Shown piece after piece: positions 17,537 through 26,519 of a stretch of 64,000 nt of DNA. Origin of the DNA: Tahibacter amnicola (GTDB lineage Bacteria; Pseudomonadota; Gammaproteobacteria; Xanthomonadales; Rhodanobacteraceae). The stretch spans positions 5,049,465 through 5,113,464 of the forward strand of contig NZ_CP104694.1 in NCBI RefSeq assembly GCF_025398735.1. The letters are read 5' to 3'. The notes beneath the pieces were generated by a model. It did not search any database. It was not told the DNA's origin and saw only the letters and a list, made by a program, of their open reading frames with translations. The position numbers and the translations under genes are program-made. Position 1 is the first letter of the stretch, and each line of letters opens with the position of its first letter.

Positions 17537-17563
17537 GCGCGCCACGCCGGAAGCGTGGCGCGC
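17537..17563 (+). terminator. Hairpin terminator after the S74-domain gene
   Basis: A perfect 11-bp stem GCGCGCCACGC/GCGTGGCGCGC with loop CGGAA, 12 bases behind the stop codon. There is no U-tract. Confidence 0.65.
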
Positions 17564-17614
17564 TACCGGCTTACGAGATAGCGCCCAGCCACGGCGAAGG
17601 CAATAGCATGCCCT

Positions 17615-17873
17615 GGCCCGTCGGAATTGCCCCCGCCAATCCATCGGAATACCCCGAATCATGGCAGGCACGATTCGACAGGCACCCTGCCGGCGTCTGC
17701 CCTGAGGCGCGCGCCGCCCGATCAATGCCAGGCCGGGCATCAGAAACTTCCGAATCATGGCAGGCACAATGCGCGCCTCCGGTCACGAGGTGGAAAAGCG
17801 GACGCCTGCGGCCTGTCGGAATTTGCCCTGCCACTTCATCGGAAAACCCCGAATGATGGCAGGCGCGATCTCT
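17615..17873 (+). repeat. Cluster of three REP-like repeats (copies G, H, I)
   Basis: Three copies with cores at 17644-17657 (TCGGAATACCCCGA), 17740-17753 (TCAGAAACTTCCGA) and 17839-17852 (TCGGAAAACCCCGA), each followed by AATCATGGCAGGC or AATGATGGCAGGC. Copies G and I are preceded by a partner half (CCCCCGCCAATCCATCGG, CCCTGCCACTTCATCGG), so the CTGCCA-type arm can pair with TGGCAG across the core to give a stem-loop of about 45 bases. This local subtype ends in GGCAGGC where copies A-D have GGTTGGC. Confidence 0.8.
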
Positions 17874-17962
17874 GCGCTGGGAGCACCTGGTCCATTCCGA
17901 AGTCGTGATCCCTCCCCATGGCAACCTGCGTATGTGACGACAACCATCCACGGAGTCGTCCC

Positions 17963-19375
17963 ATGCGCTCGTTTCTGCAAGCCGCCGCCCTGGCCTCCGC
18001 CGTCCTTTGCGGATCTGCGTACGCCGCCGATGGCGAGCTCGACCCCACTTTCGGAACGGATGCCGAGTTTCCCGGCTACGGGTTCTACCTCAATCCCAAC
18101 GGCGCGCCGGACAACACCCTTGATACCGTCGGCGCCATCGTCAAGCGGCCGGACGGCAAGATCTGGGTGATCGGACGCATGAAAGCACCGGGCGCCTATC
18201 GGTTGAGCCTGTACCTGGTCCGTGAGAACGGCTATCCGGAAACCGGGTTTGGCGATCTGGGCCTGCGGACTGTCGTAGCTCCGTGCACCGATTTCACAGT
18301 TGGCGATGCCACACTCGACGCCCAGGGTCGGCTCGTGGTCGCTATCGACCGCTGTAGCGATTTCATGGTGTATCGCTTCCTGCCCAACGGCGACCTCGAT
18401 ACGGATCTTGCCGGCAGCGGTGTCCTGACGGTGCCGTTCAACCAGGGTGGTGATAACCAGGACGTCAGCCAACGAGTTGCCACCACGCCGGAAGGCAACA
18501 TCATCGTGGCCGGGTCGGTCACCACCGCATCGGTCAACCAATTGGGCATCGCGCATTTCACGGCGACGGGGCAGCCTGTACCCGGTTTCGGCAACGGCGG
18601 AAAAGTGCAGATGCCATTTGAGTGGCAGGTATCGGAAATCTTCGGCGTCCATGGACTTGGACGAATGGCCGACGGACGCATCGTCGTCGCCGGCACGCTT
18701 TCAGAGACCTCCCAGGCCGTGTCCGACAAGAAGCAATTCGTCGTGCGACTACTGGCAAACGGCAACGTGGACCCGTCCTACGGGAACGTGTCGCCTGGCA
18801 TCTCGAAGATCAATCTGAAATCGCCGCTGGGTGTTACGCAGTCACCGCGGACATTCGGCGCCATGGTCGAACCCAACGGATCGGTCATCCACGTCGGGTC
18901 CATTCTCTCCAGCCAGGTCAGCTCCAGCACCGACATGTTCGTTCTGCGCTGGCGACCGGACGGACAGCTGGACACCACGATCGGCGCGCACGGGGTTCGA
19001 CAGTACGCACTGGACTTCGCCGGCCCCAATCCGTCGAACCCCGATCACAACGGCGAAGGTGCCGATCGGATCGTGCGCCAGGCCAACGGCCAGTACGTCA
19101 TCGTCGGCGGCAGCGTCATCGGGGACTACTACGCAACAGCCGTCCTGCGCGTAAATCGCGATTTCAGCGTTGATACCCGGTTCGGCAATGGTGGAAAGAT
19201 CCAGCACCTGGTGCAGGTCTCCACCAACGGTCAGCACGGGCAAGGTGCCAGCGCAGTGATGCTTCAGCCGGGCCGTATCACGGTCGGCGGGTCGGCATTC
19301 ACCGGCTTCAACGGCCGCGTACAGATGATGTTCGGCATGCAGCACGACGAAGTGTTTGCAGACCCGTTTGACTGA
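17963..19375 (+). CDS. Exported delta-60 repeat protein (470 aa)
   Basis: A signal peptide (MRSFLQAAALASAVLCGSAYAA) is followed by about seven delta-60-type repeats, predicted beta-propeller blades. Typical units read DGELDPTFG, GNIIVAGSV, FGNGGKVQM, GRIVVAGTL, GQLDTTIG and GQYVIVGGSV. Such proteins are exported and mostly uncharacterised. The C-terminus is DEVFADPFD, a variant of the IFxDGFE-like tail seen on other exported proteins in this window. I chose the ATG at 17963 because it gives a proper signal peptide; an earlier in-frame ATG at 17918 would put 15 polar residues before it. It faces a convergent gene across a terminator hairpin. Confidence 0.88.
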   Translation: MRSFLQAAALASAVLCGSAYAADGELDPTFGTDAEFPGYGFYLNPNGAPDNTLDTVGAIVKRPDGKIWVIGRMKAPGAYRLSLYLVRENGYPETGFGDLGLRTVVAPCTDFTVGDATLDAQGRLVVAIDRCSDFMVYRFLPNGDLDTDLAGSGVLTVPFNQGGDNQDVSQRVATTPEGNIIVAGSVTTASVNQLGIAHFTATGQPVPGFGNGGKVQMPFEWQVSEIFGVHGLGRMADGRIVVAGTLSETSQAVSDKKQFVVRLLANGNVDPSYGNVSPGISKINLKSPLGVTQSPRTFGAMVEPNGSVIHVGSILSSQVSSSTDMFVLRWRPDGQLDTTIGAHGVRQYALDFAGPNPSNPDHNGEGADRIVRQANGQYVIVGGSVIGDYYATAVLRVNRDFSVDTRFGNGGKIQHLVQVSTNGQHGQGASAVMLQPGRITVGGSAFTGFNGRVQMMFGMQHDEVFADPFD

Positions 19376-19719
19376 TGCGTTACGCTCGCACGGTGTATCG
19401 CCATCACATCAGTCTGGCAGAACGGTCTCTCCCGCTGTCCCTGAGGACCCGGAAGGGATGCGGCGTGCCGCAGTGAAAGCGATTCAGTATCTTGAACTTT
19501 TTTCTTTTGCCGCCTGGAAGTAGCAGCATTTTCGAGCGCCGCAGCGCCGAAATCCGTCCAATTCGATCGGCATGGCGAATGCTTGCGTTGCAAGGGCGAC
19601 CGTTCCGTCGCGAGCAGCCTGCCGACCCCTCCCCTCCCCCATCGGCGCGCTGCTTCGGCCAGCGCTGCCTCCGGCAGCGCTGGCCCCCTTTCTGATACCG
19701 GAACGACTCTGGTGTCACA
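19376..19719. other. Gap between convergent genes
   Basis: No gene is seen. The notable element is the perfect hairpin at 19658-19686; the rest shows a C-rich stretch (CCCCTCCCCTCCCCC-like) and nothing recognisable. Confidence 0.5.
19658..19686. terminator. Bidirectional hairpin between convergent genes
   Basis: A perfect 13-bp stem GGCCAGCGCTGCC/GGCAGCGCTGGCC with loop TCC, followed on the plus strand by CCCTTTCT. It lies 33 bases beyond the stop of the minus-strand gene and so most likely serves that gene. Confidence 0.7.
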
Positions 19720-20493
19720 CTACGGCTGGCAGAGCGAAATGATCTCGACGCTATCGACGAACGTATGCGCTGTAATCGCCGCTGGCGGTTGGCGCACGCT
19801 CCAGGAATCCACGGCAATGCCGCCGGAAATGTTCTGCAGCACCGCTGTCGGGTCGTCGAAGCTCGTTTGCCATCCCACCGGCTCAGTGCCTGCTGATGGC
19901 CAAAGTCTGGCTCTCAGCCGGGTGCTGGCGCTGTTCAATTGCAGCACCTGGAAACGAACACGGTACTCCACGCCCGAGGCCATTGCCGGGTTCGGAGCCG
20001 GTGCATGCGCCAGTTCAATTTCGGTGCCGTTCTCTTCCTTCCAGACACTCACACCAGGCGCATTGCGGAAGCTGCCTTCGGTAAAGACCGCGTAACCGCG
20101 TCCATTGGTCTGCGTCAGGTATCCGCCGTTCTGACGCACGTAGAAGCCGACACCTTGCGTGGCGATGTCTTCCATGCGCAGGGCAAACCGCAGCTCGACG
20201 TTTCGCGTATCGACCGGCGCGTACATTCGCGCCAGGGAGTAGTTGGTTGGGTGAGGTCGAAGGCGCGCAGCCGACTGCTGGACGTCAGCCGTCTCGACGT
20301 TGCCGATGGCCGTCCAGGGCGACGGCCAGGCACTGCCATTGGCACCGGAGAAGGGTTCGCTGTAAATGAGCCGGCCGCAATCGGCCTCAAAGCCATCGAG
20401 AAGCAGTATGTCTACCGGCTCGGCATTCGCAGCCGGCAGGGCGATGAGGACGGCAACCCACCGCAGGAACCGGACGCCCGAAACGACCCGCAT
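19720..20493 (-). CDS. Exported hypothetical protein with LLDGFE motif after the signal peptide (257 aa)
   Basis: The signal peptide MRVVSGVRFLRWVAVLIALP ends in ANA, and the mature protein then begins EPVDILLLDGFEADCG. The next 200 residues look like a beta-sandwich (LIYSEPFSGANG, VELRFALRMED, GFYVRQNGGYL, YRVRFQVLQLN), possibly concanavalin/LamG-like, suggesting carbohydrate or surface binding without a nameable family. The ATG complementary to 20491-20493 has GAGAGGAAGCG before it. The LDGFE motif matches the C-terminal tails of other exported proteins here but sits at the mature N-terminus. Confidence 0.75.
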   Translation of the reverse strand: MRVVSGVRFLRWVAVLIALPAANAEPVDILLLDGFEADCGRLIYSEPFSGANGSAWPSPWTAIGNVETADVQQSAARLRPHPTNYSLARMYAPVDTRNVELRFALRMEDIATQGVGFYVRQNGGYLTQTNGRGYAVFTEGSFRNAPGVSVWKEENGTEIELAHAPAPNPAMASGVEYRVRFQVLQLNSASTRLRARLWPSAGTEPVGWQTSFDDPTAVLQNISGGIAVDSWSVRQPPAAITAHTFVDSVEIISLCQP

Positions 20494-20831
20494 CGCTTCC
20501 TCTCCAGGCCGGCACGCCGGCATAGGTCCGGCGCCATTGTACGGCGAAGCGGCATTGCGGGGGCGCGAACATCGACCCCGGCCTTCCGGACGAAACCTCG
20601 GAATTTTCCGAATCCTGGTTGGCCCGATCCGTTGAACACTGGTTAGAACGCACGGGCGTTGTGCGCGACTGGCAGCGAACGGTGATTGATTCGCGTCTTG
20701 CCGGACACGCACTTGGCGGCCGACCTTCGCCAATTCGGCGAATCGCGAACAGCAGCACTCATCCGGTGTCGAGTCACCCCAGCCAGGCATGGCATCATCG
20801 AAGCAACGCCCGAAACCAAGAGTGCGGCATC
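20494..20831. other. Gap between divergent genes, holds REP copy D
   Basis: No gene is seen. It carries repeat copy D and the promoters of the two flanking divergent genes. Confidence 0.5.
20597..20630 (+). repeat. REP-like palindromic repeat, copy D
   Basis: Core TCGGAATTTTCCGA at 20598-20611 followed by ATCCTGGTTGGCCCG. It is nearly identical to copies A and C, 6-7 kb away near the RAYT gene. Confidence 0.85.
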
Positions 20832-21641
20832 ATGCCCTTTGACCTCAGCCTCTCCTATCCGCAATGGCAAGGTTCCGGCCGCAGCGAAAATCTCCCGCGC
20901 GGCGCGGAGGCGGCGGCAGCCGTCTGCGCCAGATACGCGCCGCTTGCGCGCGTGCCGCTGGCCGGTGCGGGCAGCGACGCCCATGGTATCCGTCGCTGGG
21001 ATGCGTTGTTCACCCAGTTCCGCAGTGCCCAGGACATTCTTCGACGCTCGGGCGCCACGCGGATTCTTACTGCGGGTGGCGACTGCGCCGTCGATATCGC
21101 TGTCATCGACTACTTGAAGAGCGTGCATGCAGACTTGCAGGTGATCTGGATCGACGCTCACCTGGATGCCAATACCCCCGCCACATCCCCCAGCGGTAAC
21201 CTCCACGGCATGCCCGTCAGTGTCATCCTGGGGCACGCTCCCGAACCCCTGCGCCCCCTCCTGGGGGAACCGGTCGACCCCACCCGTTTTCACTACTTCG
21301 GAATCCGCGTGGGCGATGAAGGTGATTGGGCACTGCAGCGGGAACGCGATTTGAAAGTGCTGGACCCGGATGCAGCGATCAGCGGACCGGTTCACATCCA
21401 TTTCGATCTGGACGTGCTCGATCCCCACGAATTTCCGTATCTGGCCTACACCGACGGAACGCTTGCCGTCGACGCTGCGATCGCCCTGGTCTCACGCATC
21501 GCGCGTCAGGCTGACATCGTTGGTCTGACGATAACGGAATTCGCTCCCGCCGACGCGGATGCTGCGCGCGAGGGCAGCCGTGTCATCGCACAGATCTGCG
21601 ACGCCGCAACAGCATATGACGATGGATCAAGGAGGCCGTGA
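20832..21641 (+). CDS. Arginase/agmatinase-superfamily protein (269 aa)
   Basis: A cytoplasmic ureohydrolase fold. The binuclear metal motifs are visible: GGDCAVDIA (normally GGDHS), IDAHLDAN (DAHxD), NLHGMPVS with the substrate-side His, and HFDLDVLDP (DxDxxDP). Five of six usual metal ligands are present; the first-motif His is Cys. The product could be an arginase, agmatinase or related guanidino/formimino hydrolase; sequence alone does not decide. The ATG at 20832 starts the domain directly, and the same frame is open upstream through REP copy D, which I take as non-coding. The following gene starts about 75 bases after its stop. Confidence 0.85.
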   Translation: MPFDLSLSYPQWQGSGRSENLPRGAEAAAAVCARYAPLARVPLAGAGSDAHGIRRWDALFTQFRSAQDILRRSGATRILTAGGDCAVDIAVIDYLKSVHADLQVIWIDAHLDANTPATSPSGNLHGMPVSVILGHAPEPLRPLLGEPVDPTRFHYFGIRVGDEGDWALQRERDLKVLDPDAAISGPVHIHFDLDVLDPHEFPYLAYTDGTLAVDAAIALVSRIARQADIVGLTITEFAPADADAAREGSRVIAQICDAATAYDDGSRRP

Positions 21642-21717
21642 CTTGCGGCATCCGACAAAGACCGCCACGCCGCAGATGATAGACGCCGTCCCAGGCCCGC
21701 ACGATCGACCATCATGG

Positions 21718-23595
21718 ATGAGAACGCCGCAGGAACGCCGGAGCCCGGATCCATCGCCCCCCCGATGGCGACGTGGCCTGATCCGTACAGCAGTCGCGAT
21801 TTGCACATTGTTGATCCTTGGAGTGTCTCCCCGCTCAGGTGCAACGGCAACCGACCTGCCCGCGCTCATCGGCCAGGCATTGCGCGAAGAGGGCATTACC
21901 GGCGCCGTCTGGGCTGTCGTTCATCCAGAGGGCTATACATCGGGTGCCGCTGGACTGAGCAATGCCGTAACGAACACGCCAATGACCGAAGACCAGCGTG
22001 TACAGGTCGGATCCGTCGGCAAGGTCGTACTCGCCATTGGCATACTTCGGCTCGTAACAGAAGAACACCTGTCGCTGGAGACGCCTGTCGCCGAGATACT
22101 GCCCCAGGTCGCTCTCGACAATCCCTGGAACGCTTCCGATCCCGTCCGCGTCAAGCATCTGCTGGCGCATACCGCCGGCCTTGAGCACAGCCGCTTCTGG
22201 CAGGTATTCAGCTTGTCGCCAAAGCCCGACACACCGCTCGTCGCGGCGGTGACCGGCGATCCGACGCTGCGCCACGTCCAGACCCGACCGGGCAGCCGCT
22301 ACGCCTATTCGAACATCGGCTACGCGCTGCTGGGCATGGTCATCGAGTCCGTCACCCAGCAGCGCTATGAAGCATTTCTCGACGAGCAGGTGCTCAAGCC
22401 ACTTGGCATGGACAGCAGCACGTTCCACTTTGTTACCCAATCCGGACCACATGCCGATACCCGCCTGGCCATGGGCCATTTCGAGAACGGCGCCGCACAA
22501 CCGGCCATCCCGACCTACCTGCGTGCCGCCGGGCAATTCACCACGACGGCCGCCGATATGGCCCGGTTTTCGCAATTTCTCCTGGGACATGGTGCGATCG
22601 ACGGCAGGCCCTTTGTCGCTCCCGATCTCATGGCTGCACTGGGCGAACCGCGGGACACCGATGCTGCATTGGCGGGACTGCCGATCGGCCACGGACTCGC
22701 CCTCGTCGGCCGTGACCGACACGGCGCCTATGGCTGGTGCCACCCGGGAACGACATACGGATTCGTCGCCATGCTGTGTGTCTTCCGGGATTCCGGCAAG
22801 GCATTTTTCATCGGCACGAATACCGACAGCGAAACCGCCGACTACGATCGCCTGAACCGTTTGCTGATCGGCGCACTGGGGCCGGCGCCGTTACCAGAAG
22901 CTGCAACGGCGGCGGCGCCCACCGACGTCCAGCTGTGGGAGGGGCTGTACGTGGCGACACCGAAGGCGATGTCGCGACTCGCGTGGATCGATGACGCGCT
23001 CAATGCCGTGCGGGTTCGATGGGACGGGCGTCAGCTTCACATCCAGCCCATGCAGTCAAAGACACGCATCCTTGATCCGGTTGGCGGCTACCGATTCCGG
23101 GCGCCCGGTCGATCCGGCGCCTCCCATGTCCTGCTGCTCTCCCCCGAGGGCACGCCACAGTTCAGCGACGGATTGCGTACCTACGAGCGCGTGCCGCTGC
23201 TGTACATCGCGGCGCGCTGGCTGAGCATGGCAGCGGGACTGCTGGGGCTGTGCGGCATCGTGGTCACCGGCGTCGCCAGGGCACTGATGCGCCGCCTGCG
23301 GCGAAGCGACCCCTCGTTCCTGCCACTCTTGGGCACCCTCTCCCTGCTGATACCAGTGCCCCTGTTCGCCGCCCAGTCCTTCCTTCAGCTGGGCGATCCA
23401 ACGGCAGCCAGCCTGGCCCTGGCGACCGTGACCGCAGCGTTGCCGGTGTGCCTGTCGCTGGGTCTCGTCGCTCAGCTGCGCCAGGGTATTCGCGGCACGT
23501 ATCCGATTTTCAACACCCTGGCGATTGTCGCAGCGCTGCAATGGTTCGCCTGGCTCACCGTCGAAGGGCTGGTCCCGTTCCGACTGTGGCTGTGA
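21718..23595 (+). CDS. Membrane-anchored beta-lactamase-fold serine hydrolase (625 aa)
   Basis: Class C beta-lactamase/DD-peptidase superfamily (ABH/EstB type). The nucleophile motif S-x-x-K is in VGSVGKVVLA, the Y-x-N motif in YAYSNIGYALLG, and the third motif H-x-G in HPGTTYGF. An N-terminal hydrophobic segment (about residues 19-40) exports the catalytic domain to the periplasm. A C-terminal region of about 130 residues has four hydrophobic helices (for example LSMAAGLLGLCGIVVTGVA) that anchor it. The substrate could be a peptidoglycan peptide, an ester or a beta-lactam. The start is uncertain: ATG at 21718 is used, but in-frame ATGs at 21616, 21622 and 21676 also exist, the first two overlapping the arginase gene end. 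Confidence 0.85.
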   Translation: MRTPQERRSPDPSPPRWRRGLIRTAVAICTLLILGVSPRSGATATDLPALIGQALREEGITGAVWAVVHPEGYTSGAAGLSNAVTNTPMTEDQRVQVGSVGKVVLAIGILRLVTEEHLSLETPVAEILPQVALDNPWNASDPVRVKHLLAHTAGLEHSRFWQVFSLSPKPDTPLVAAVTGDPTLRHVQTRPGSRYAYSNIGYALLGMVIESVTQQRYEAFLDEQVLKPLGMDSSTFHFVTQSGPHADTRLAMGHFENGAAQPAIPTYLRAAGQFTTTAADMARFSQFLLGHGAIDGRPFVAPDLMAALGEPRDTDAALAGLPIGHGLALVGRDRHGAYGWCHPGTTYGFVAMLCVFRDSGKAFFIGTNTDSETADYDRLNRLLIGALGPAPLPEAATAAAPTDVQLWEGLYVATPKAMSRLAWIDDALNAVRVRWDGRQLHIQPMQSKTRILDPVGGYRFRAPGRSGASHVLLLSPEGTPQFSDGLRTYERVPLLYIAARWLSMAAGLLGLCGIVVTGVARALMRRLRRSDPSFLPLLGTLSLLIPVPLFAAQSFLQLGDPTAASLALATVTAALPVCLSLGLVAQLRQGIRGTYPIFNTLAIVAALQWFAWLTVEGLVPFRLWL

Positions 23596-23640
23596 ATTCG
23601 AATACACGATCGCAGCTCGCACGCACGTCACCGCGCCAGA

Positions 23641-23964
23641 ATTTTCCGGCAGCGACATCGGAATGATCCAAAACGTGGCAGGCACGAAGTACGCACGAGA
23701 TACGCGCAATCGAGCATGGCTCTCGGAAAACACCAGGTAGCGACGTCGGAGTAATCCGAACCGTGGCTGGCACGAAGTGCACCCCTTCGCAATCGAGCAT
23801 GGCTCTCGGAAAACACCGGGCAGCGACGTCGGAATATTCCGAACCGTGGCTGGCACGAAGTGCAGGCACGAAGTACGCACGAGATACGCGCAATCGAGCA
23901 TGGCTCTCGGAAAACACCGGGCAGCGACGTCGGAGTAATCCGAACCGTGGCTGGCACGAAGTGC
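23641..23964 (+). repeat. Tandem array of ~88-bp units each carrying a REP-like core (copies J-M)
   Basis: About three and a half units. Each has GGCACGAAGT, a spacer (GCAATCGAGCATGGCTCTCG, then GAAAACACC), AGCGACGTCGGA and a core. Cores lie at 23658-23671 (TCGGAATGATCCAA), 23746-23759 and 23930-23943 (both TCGGAGTAATCCGA) and 23829-23842 (TCGGAATATTCCGA), each followed by a TGGCxGGCACGAAG stretch. One unit lacks part of the spacer and one contains a duplicated GGCACGAAGT, so the array has expanded unevenly. All four cores have the same polarity. Confidence 0.85.
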
Positions 23965-23986
23965 ACGGCACCGGTGGTTCGACAAA

Positions 23987-24013
23987 CCCGGATGCCCGAG
24001 GCGGGCATCCGGG
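23987..24013. terminator. Bidirectional hairpin between convergent genes
   Basis: A perfect 12-bp stem CCCGGATGCCCG/CGGGCATCCGGG with a 3-base loop. It lies between the ends of the beta-lactamase-fold gene and the minus-strand exported protein gene. Confidence 0.7.
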
Positions 24014-24053
24014 AACATCGCCCGATACGGTTGACGGGCAGCATGAACGCACG

Positions 24054-25688
24054 TTACTCCACGCGCGTCGTCTCCAGCGCCGTATCGTTTGATGAATTGG
24101 CGTCGTACTGGTTTCCGGATACCTGCAGGCTCAGTGACGCCATTCCAGGCTCACGGGGCGCCCAGACGCGAATCTGCAACGGTTCCGCGCTAGCGCCCGG
24201 AAGGACGGTACCGGTGTAGGTGCAACGCACATCCGAAGTGACGGTGCAATTCCAGTTGCCGCCGATGGTGTCGAGGACATTGGCGTCCAGCGACGGTACC
24301 GCGGCCAGGGTCACGCCCGTGGCGACCCCCACGCCAATCAAGGCAGATGCAGGGTAGCCGTTCGACACCGCCACGGTGTAGGTGATCAGCTCCCTGCCGG
24401 CGACCACATCGGCGTCGTCCGTCGCCTGCACATCCAGGTCCACCGACTCGCTGCCGGCATAGCGCCTGCTGTTGATATCGCTGTTCCAACTGGTGGTCTC
24501 CGCGGAATTCCAGGCGATCGTGAGGTCACCGTCCGCATCGCTGGCGATTGCCGGGTCGATTGTCGGGTACTTCTTCGTCGCCGACGACGCCGTCGTCAAC
24601 GCGGTGCCGCCGGACGAGAAATGGCGGTAGTAAAGACGATCGATGCCGCCTTCACTTTGCGCCCAGGTTGCGGTGAAGTGGCCGGTGGTCCGTGCCATGG
24701 TGACGGCCGCGGGGCGCGAGGCCACCGATCCCGAGGACGAGATCGCGAACTCCTTTCCGGCAAGGCCGCCGGTCGGCGCAATGCGCTGGCCACAGATGCG
24801 ATAAGCCGATTGCCAGATGACAACCGCATTGCCGTTGGCGTCCATTGCCACATCCGGATTGAACTGGTGGTCAGTGGTCGTCCGATTCACGCGAAGCGTG
24901 GAACCCGAGGCCAGGCCACCGGCCGTGTAGCGTTGCAGGTAGATGTCCCGGGCTGTCGGCGTTGACGAGGTGCTCCTGTCCTCGGCCCACACCACGGTGA
25001 ACTGGCCGGCGTCATCGATAGCGACGCGCGGCGTACCGTCGATGGTTTCCGAGCTTGCCACCACGAACTCCGTGCCCACTGGCAGGCCAGTCGGTGAGAA
25101 CCGACGTCCGCGGATCTCGACATCCGCGCCGATGGCGTTACGCGAAATCCACACCACGACGTGGTCTCCCGCGTTGTTTCGCGCAATTTGCGGCGAAAGG
25201 GCCAGGAAGCGCGCCGGTCCGTCGACGCGGACATCGGGCCCCAGCGGCAGGCCGTCGTGATTGAACAGGCGCAAGTAGACGTGCGGCTCGCTTACTGCCC
25301 TGCCTTCGAAAACCACCGAGATGTTGCCAGCGAAATCCATCGCTACGTCCACTCCGCGACTGCCACGGATCGTCGTTGTGTTGATCACGAATTCGTCGGA
25401 ACGGGGCAATGCCGCCGCATCCAGACGCCTGCCAATGATTTGCGTCGTCGCGGATCCGACGGGCGTGCTGTACCACACGCCGACCGTGTCACCGTCGGCG
25501 TCCATCGCGAGCGCCACTCCGTGCTGGCTGCCGTATTCCGTCGTGTTGAAGCGAAACTCGTCGCCAACAGGAGAGGTGACTGTTTCCACCGCGGCCGCCG
25601 TCAGCGGCACCACATTCAGCACGCTGACGCCGATGGCGACAAGCGTATTGCGATATCGCGCCATCCACCCTGCGGAATGCCGATTCAT
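24054..25688 (-). CDS. Exported beta-repeat protein with C-terminal DUF11-like domain (544 aa)
   Basis: A basic N-terminus and hydrophobic stretch (YRNTLVAIGVSVLNVVPLTA) form the signal peptide. Residues about 35-400 are repeats of roughly 50 residues with the pattern VAMDADGDTVGVW, VAMDFAGNISVVF, VAIDDAGQFTVVWA and VAMDANGNAVVIW, each followed by a G-x-R segment; a beta-propeller is likely. Residues about 415-544 resemble a DUF11/CARDB-type module (YTVAVSNGYPASA, WNCTVTSDVRCTYTG, LQVSGNQYDANSSNDTA). The ATG complementary to 25686-25688 has AAGGAG 7 bases upstream. Function is unknown, presumably cell-surface or secreted. Confidence 0.82.
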   Translation of the reverse strand: MNRHSAGWMARYRNTLVAIGVSVLNVVPLTAAAVETVTSPVGDEFRFNTTEYGSQHGVALAMDADGDTVGVWYSTPVGSATTQIIGRRLDAAALPRSDEFVINTTTIRGSRGVDVAMDFAGNISVVFEGRAVSEPHVYLRLFNHDGLPLGPDVRVDGPARFLALSPQIARNNAGDHVVVWISRNAIGADVEIRGRRFSPTGLPVGTEFVVASSETIDGTPRVAIDDAGQFTVVWAEDRSTSSTPTARDIYLQRYTAGGLASGSTLRVNRTTTDHQFNPDVAMDANGNAVVIWQSAYRICGQRIAPTGGLAGKEFAISSSGSVASRPAAVTMARTTGHFTATWAQSEGGIDRLYYRHFSSGGTALTTASSATKKYPTIDPAIASDADGDLTIAWNSAETTSWNSDINSRRYAGSESVDLDVQATDDADVVAGRELITYTVAVSNGYPASALIGVGVATGVTLAAVPSLDANVLDTIGGNWNCTVTSDVRCTYTGTVLPGASAEPLQIRVWAPREPGMASLSLQVSGNQYDANSSNDTALETTRVE

Positions 25689-25846
25689 CGCGAGCTCCTT
25701 CTTCGTAGGGAGCCCAGATCGTAGCGGCATGTCGTCGCAACCCACGCGACGTGGACGCCGGCCGTCGGCGCCAGGCGACCGTTAGCCGACACGTCGCGAT
25801 GCCCCGGCGTTTCCCGCGCTGAAGGATGGCGAGCCCGCGTGGCGCA

Positions 25847-26251
25847 TCAGGGCGTCTGCGCGCTTTCCGGCCACCGCAAATACTGCGGTACACCGTCGGC
25901 GATATCGTAGTAATCGCCCTTGTCCCCGACGAAGATGTGCATGCCCAGATGCGTATTCGTCGGCGATTCAAGTGCGCCCATCGCGACGCCAATGCGATCC
26001 CGCCCGGCTCGATCCCAGAGTAGCGCCGATCCGCACGTCGAACAGAAACCCCGCCGAACCTGGGACGATGACTGGTACCAGGTGAGTTTGTCCGCGCCGT
26101 GGATAACCAGGTCGCCGCGAAGTACGTCCGTGGACACCCAGTAGTGTCCTGACTGCTTGCGGCACTGGGAACAGTGACAGGCATCCGGCGCGTGCAACGG
26201 CGCCGCAATATCGAAGCGCACCGCGCCACACAGGCAAGAACCTCGATGCAT
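25847..26251 (-). CDS. GFA-family zinc protein (134 aa)
   Basis: Glutathione-dependent formaldehyde-activating enzyme (GFA)/CENP-V fold. Cysteines typical of its two zinc sites are visible: CLCG at the N-terminus, CHCSQC in the middle and FCSTCGSALLW later. Family members range from S-(hydroxymethyl)glutathione synthase to proteins with no proven activity, so I do not assign a substrate. Length is normal. The protein is cytoplasmic (no signal peptide). It lies between a minus-strand exported protein and the epimerase gene, with about 160 and 270 bases of space, so it is probably a single-gene transcript. Confidence 0.9.
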   Translation of the reverse strand: MHRGSCLCGAVRFDIAAPLHAPDACHCSQCRKQSGHYWVSTDVLRGDLVIHGADKLTWYQSSSQVRRGFCSTCGSALLWDRAGRDRIGVAMGALESPTNTHLGMHIFVGDKGDYYDIADGVPQYLRWPESAQTP

Positions 26252-26519
26252 GGATCAATTCCTTCAGCGTCGAAAAGTGGCATGCTCTTCCGGCAACCTG
26301 CGCCAACGCAAGCGCCGGATCAGACAGCAGCGTCGCAGAACCAGTGCAAAGGATGCACGCGTACGGGCTTATCGCGTTGCCAGGTCCTTCCGGCACGCAA
26401 TGAGCTGAGGCACCACGCATACCATGCAATCGACGCTCAACGAGCGCCCCGGACGCCGGCATGACGACTGACCGACGCGCGCCGTCCCAGGACGGCGTTT
26501 TCGACGGAGCACCGGTCGC

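Larger units (their letters stand above)
17526..17962. other. Gap with terminator and REP-like cluster
   Basis: No gene is seen. It holds a terminator hairpin at the left and three REP-like copies at 17615-17873; the right end must contain the promoter of the delta-60 repeat gene. Confidence 0.5.
23596..24053. other. Gap filled by tandem REP-containing repeats
   Basis: Non-coding stretch between convergent genes; it holds the tandem array at 23641-23964 and a terminator hairpin. Confidence 0.6.

Noticed and set aside
23641-23964. CRISPR array
   Set aside because: The spacers are the same repeated sequence, not unique, the units are about 88 bp, and no cas genes are present.
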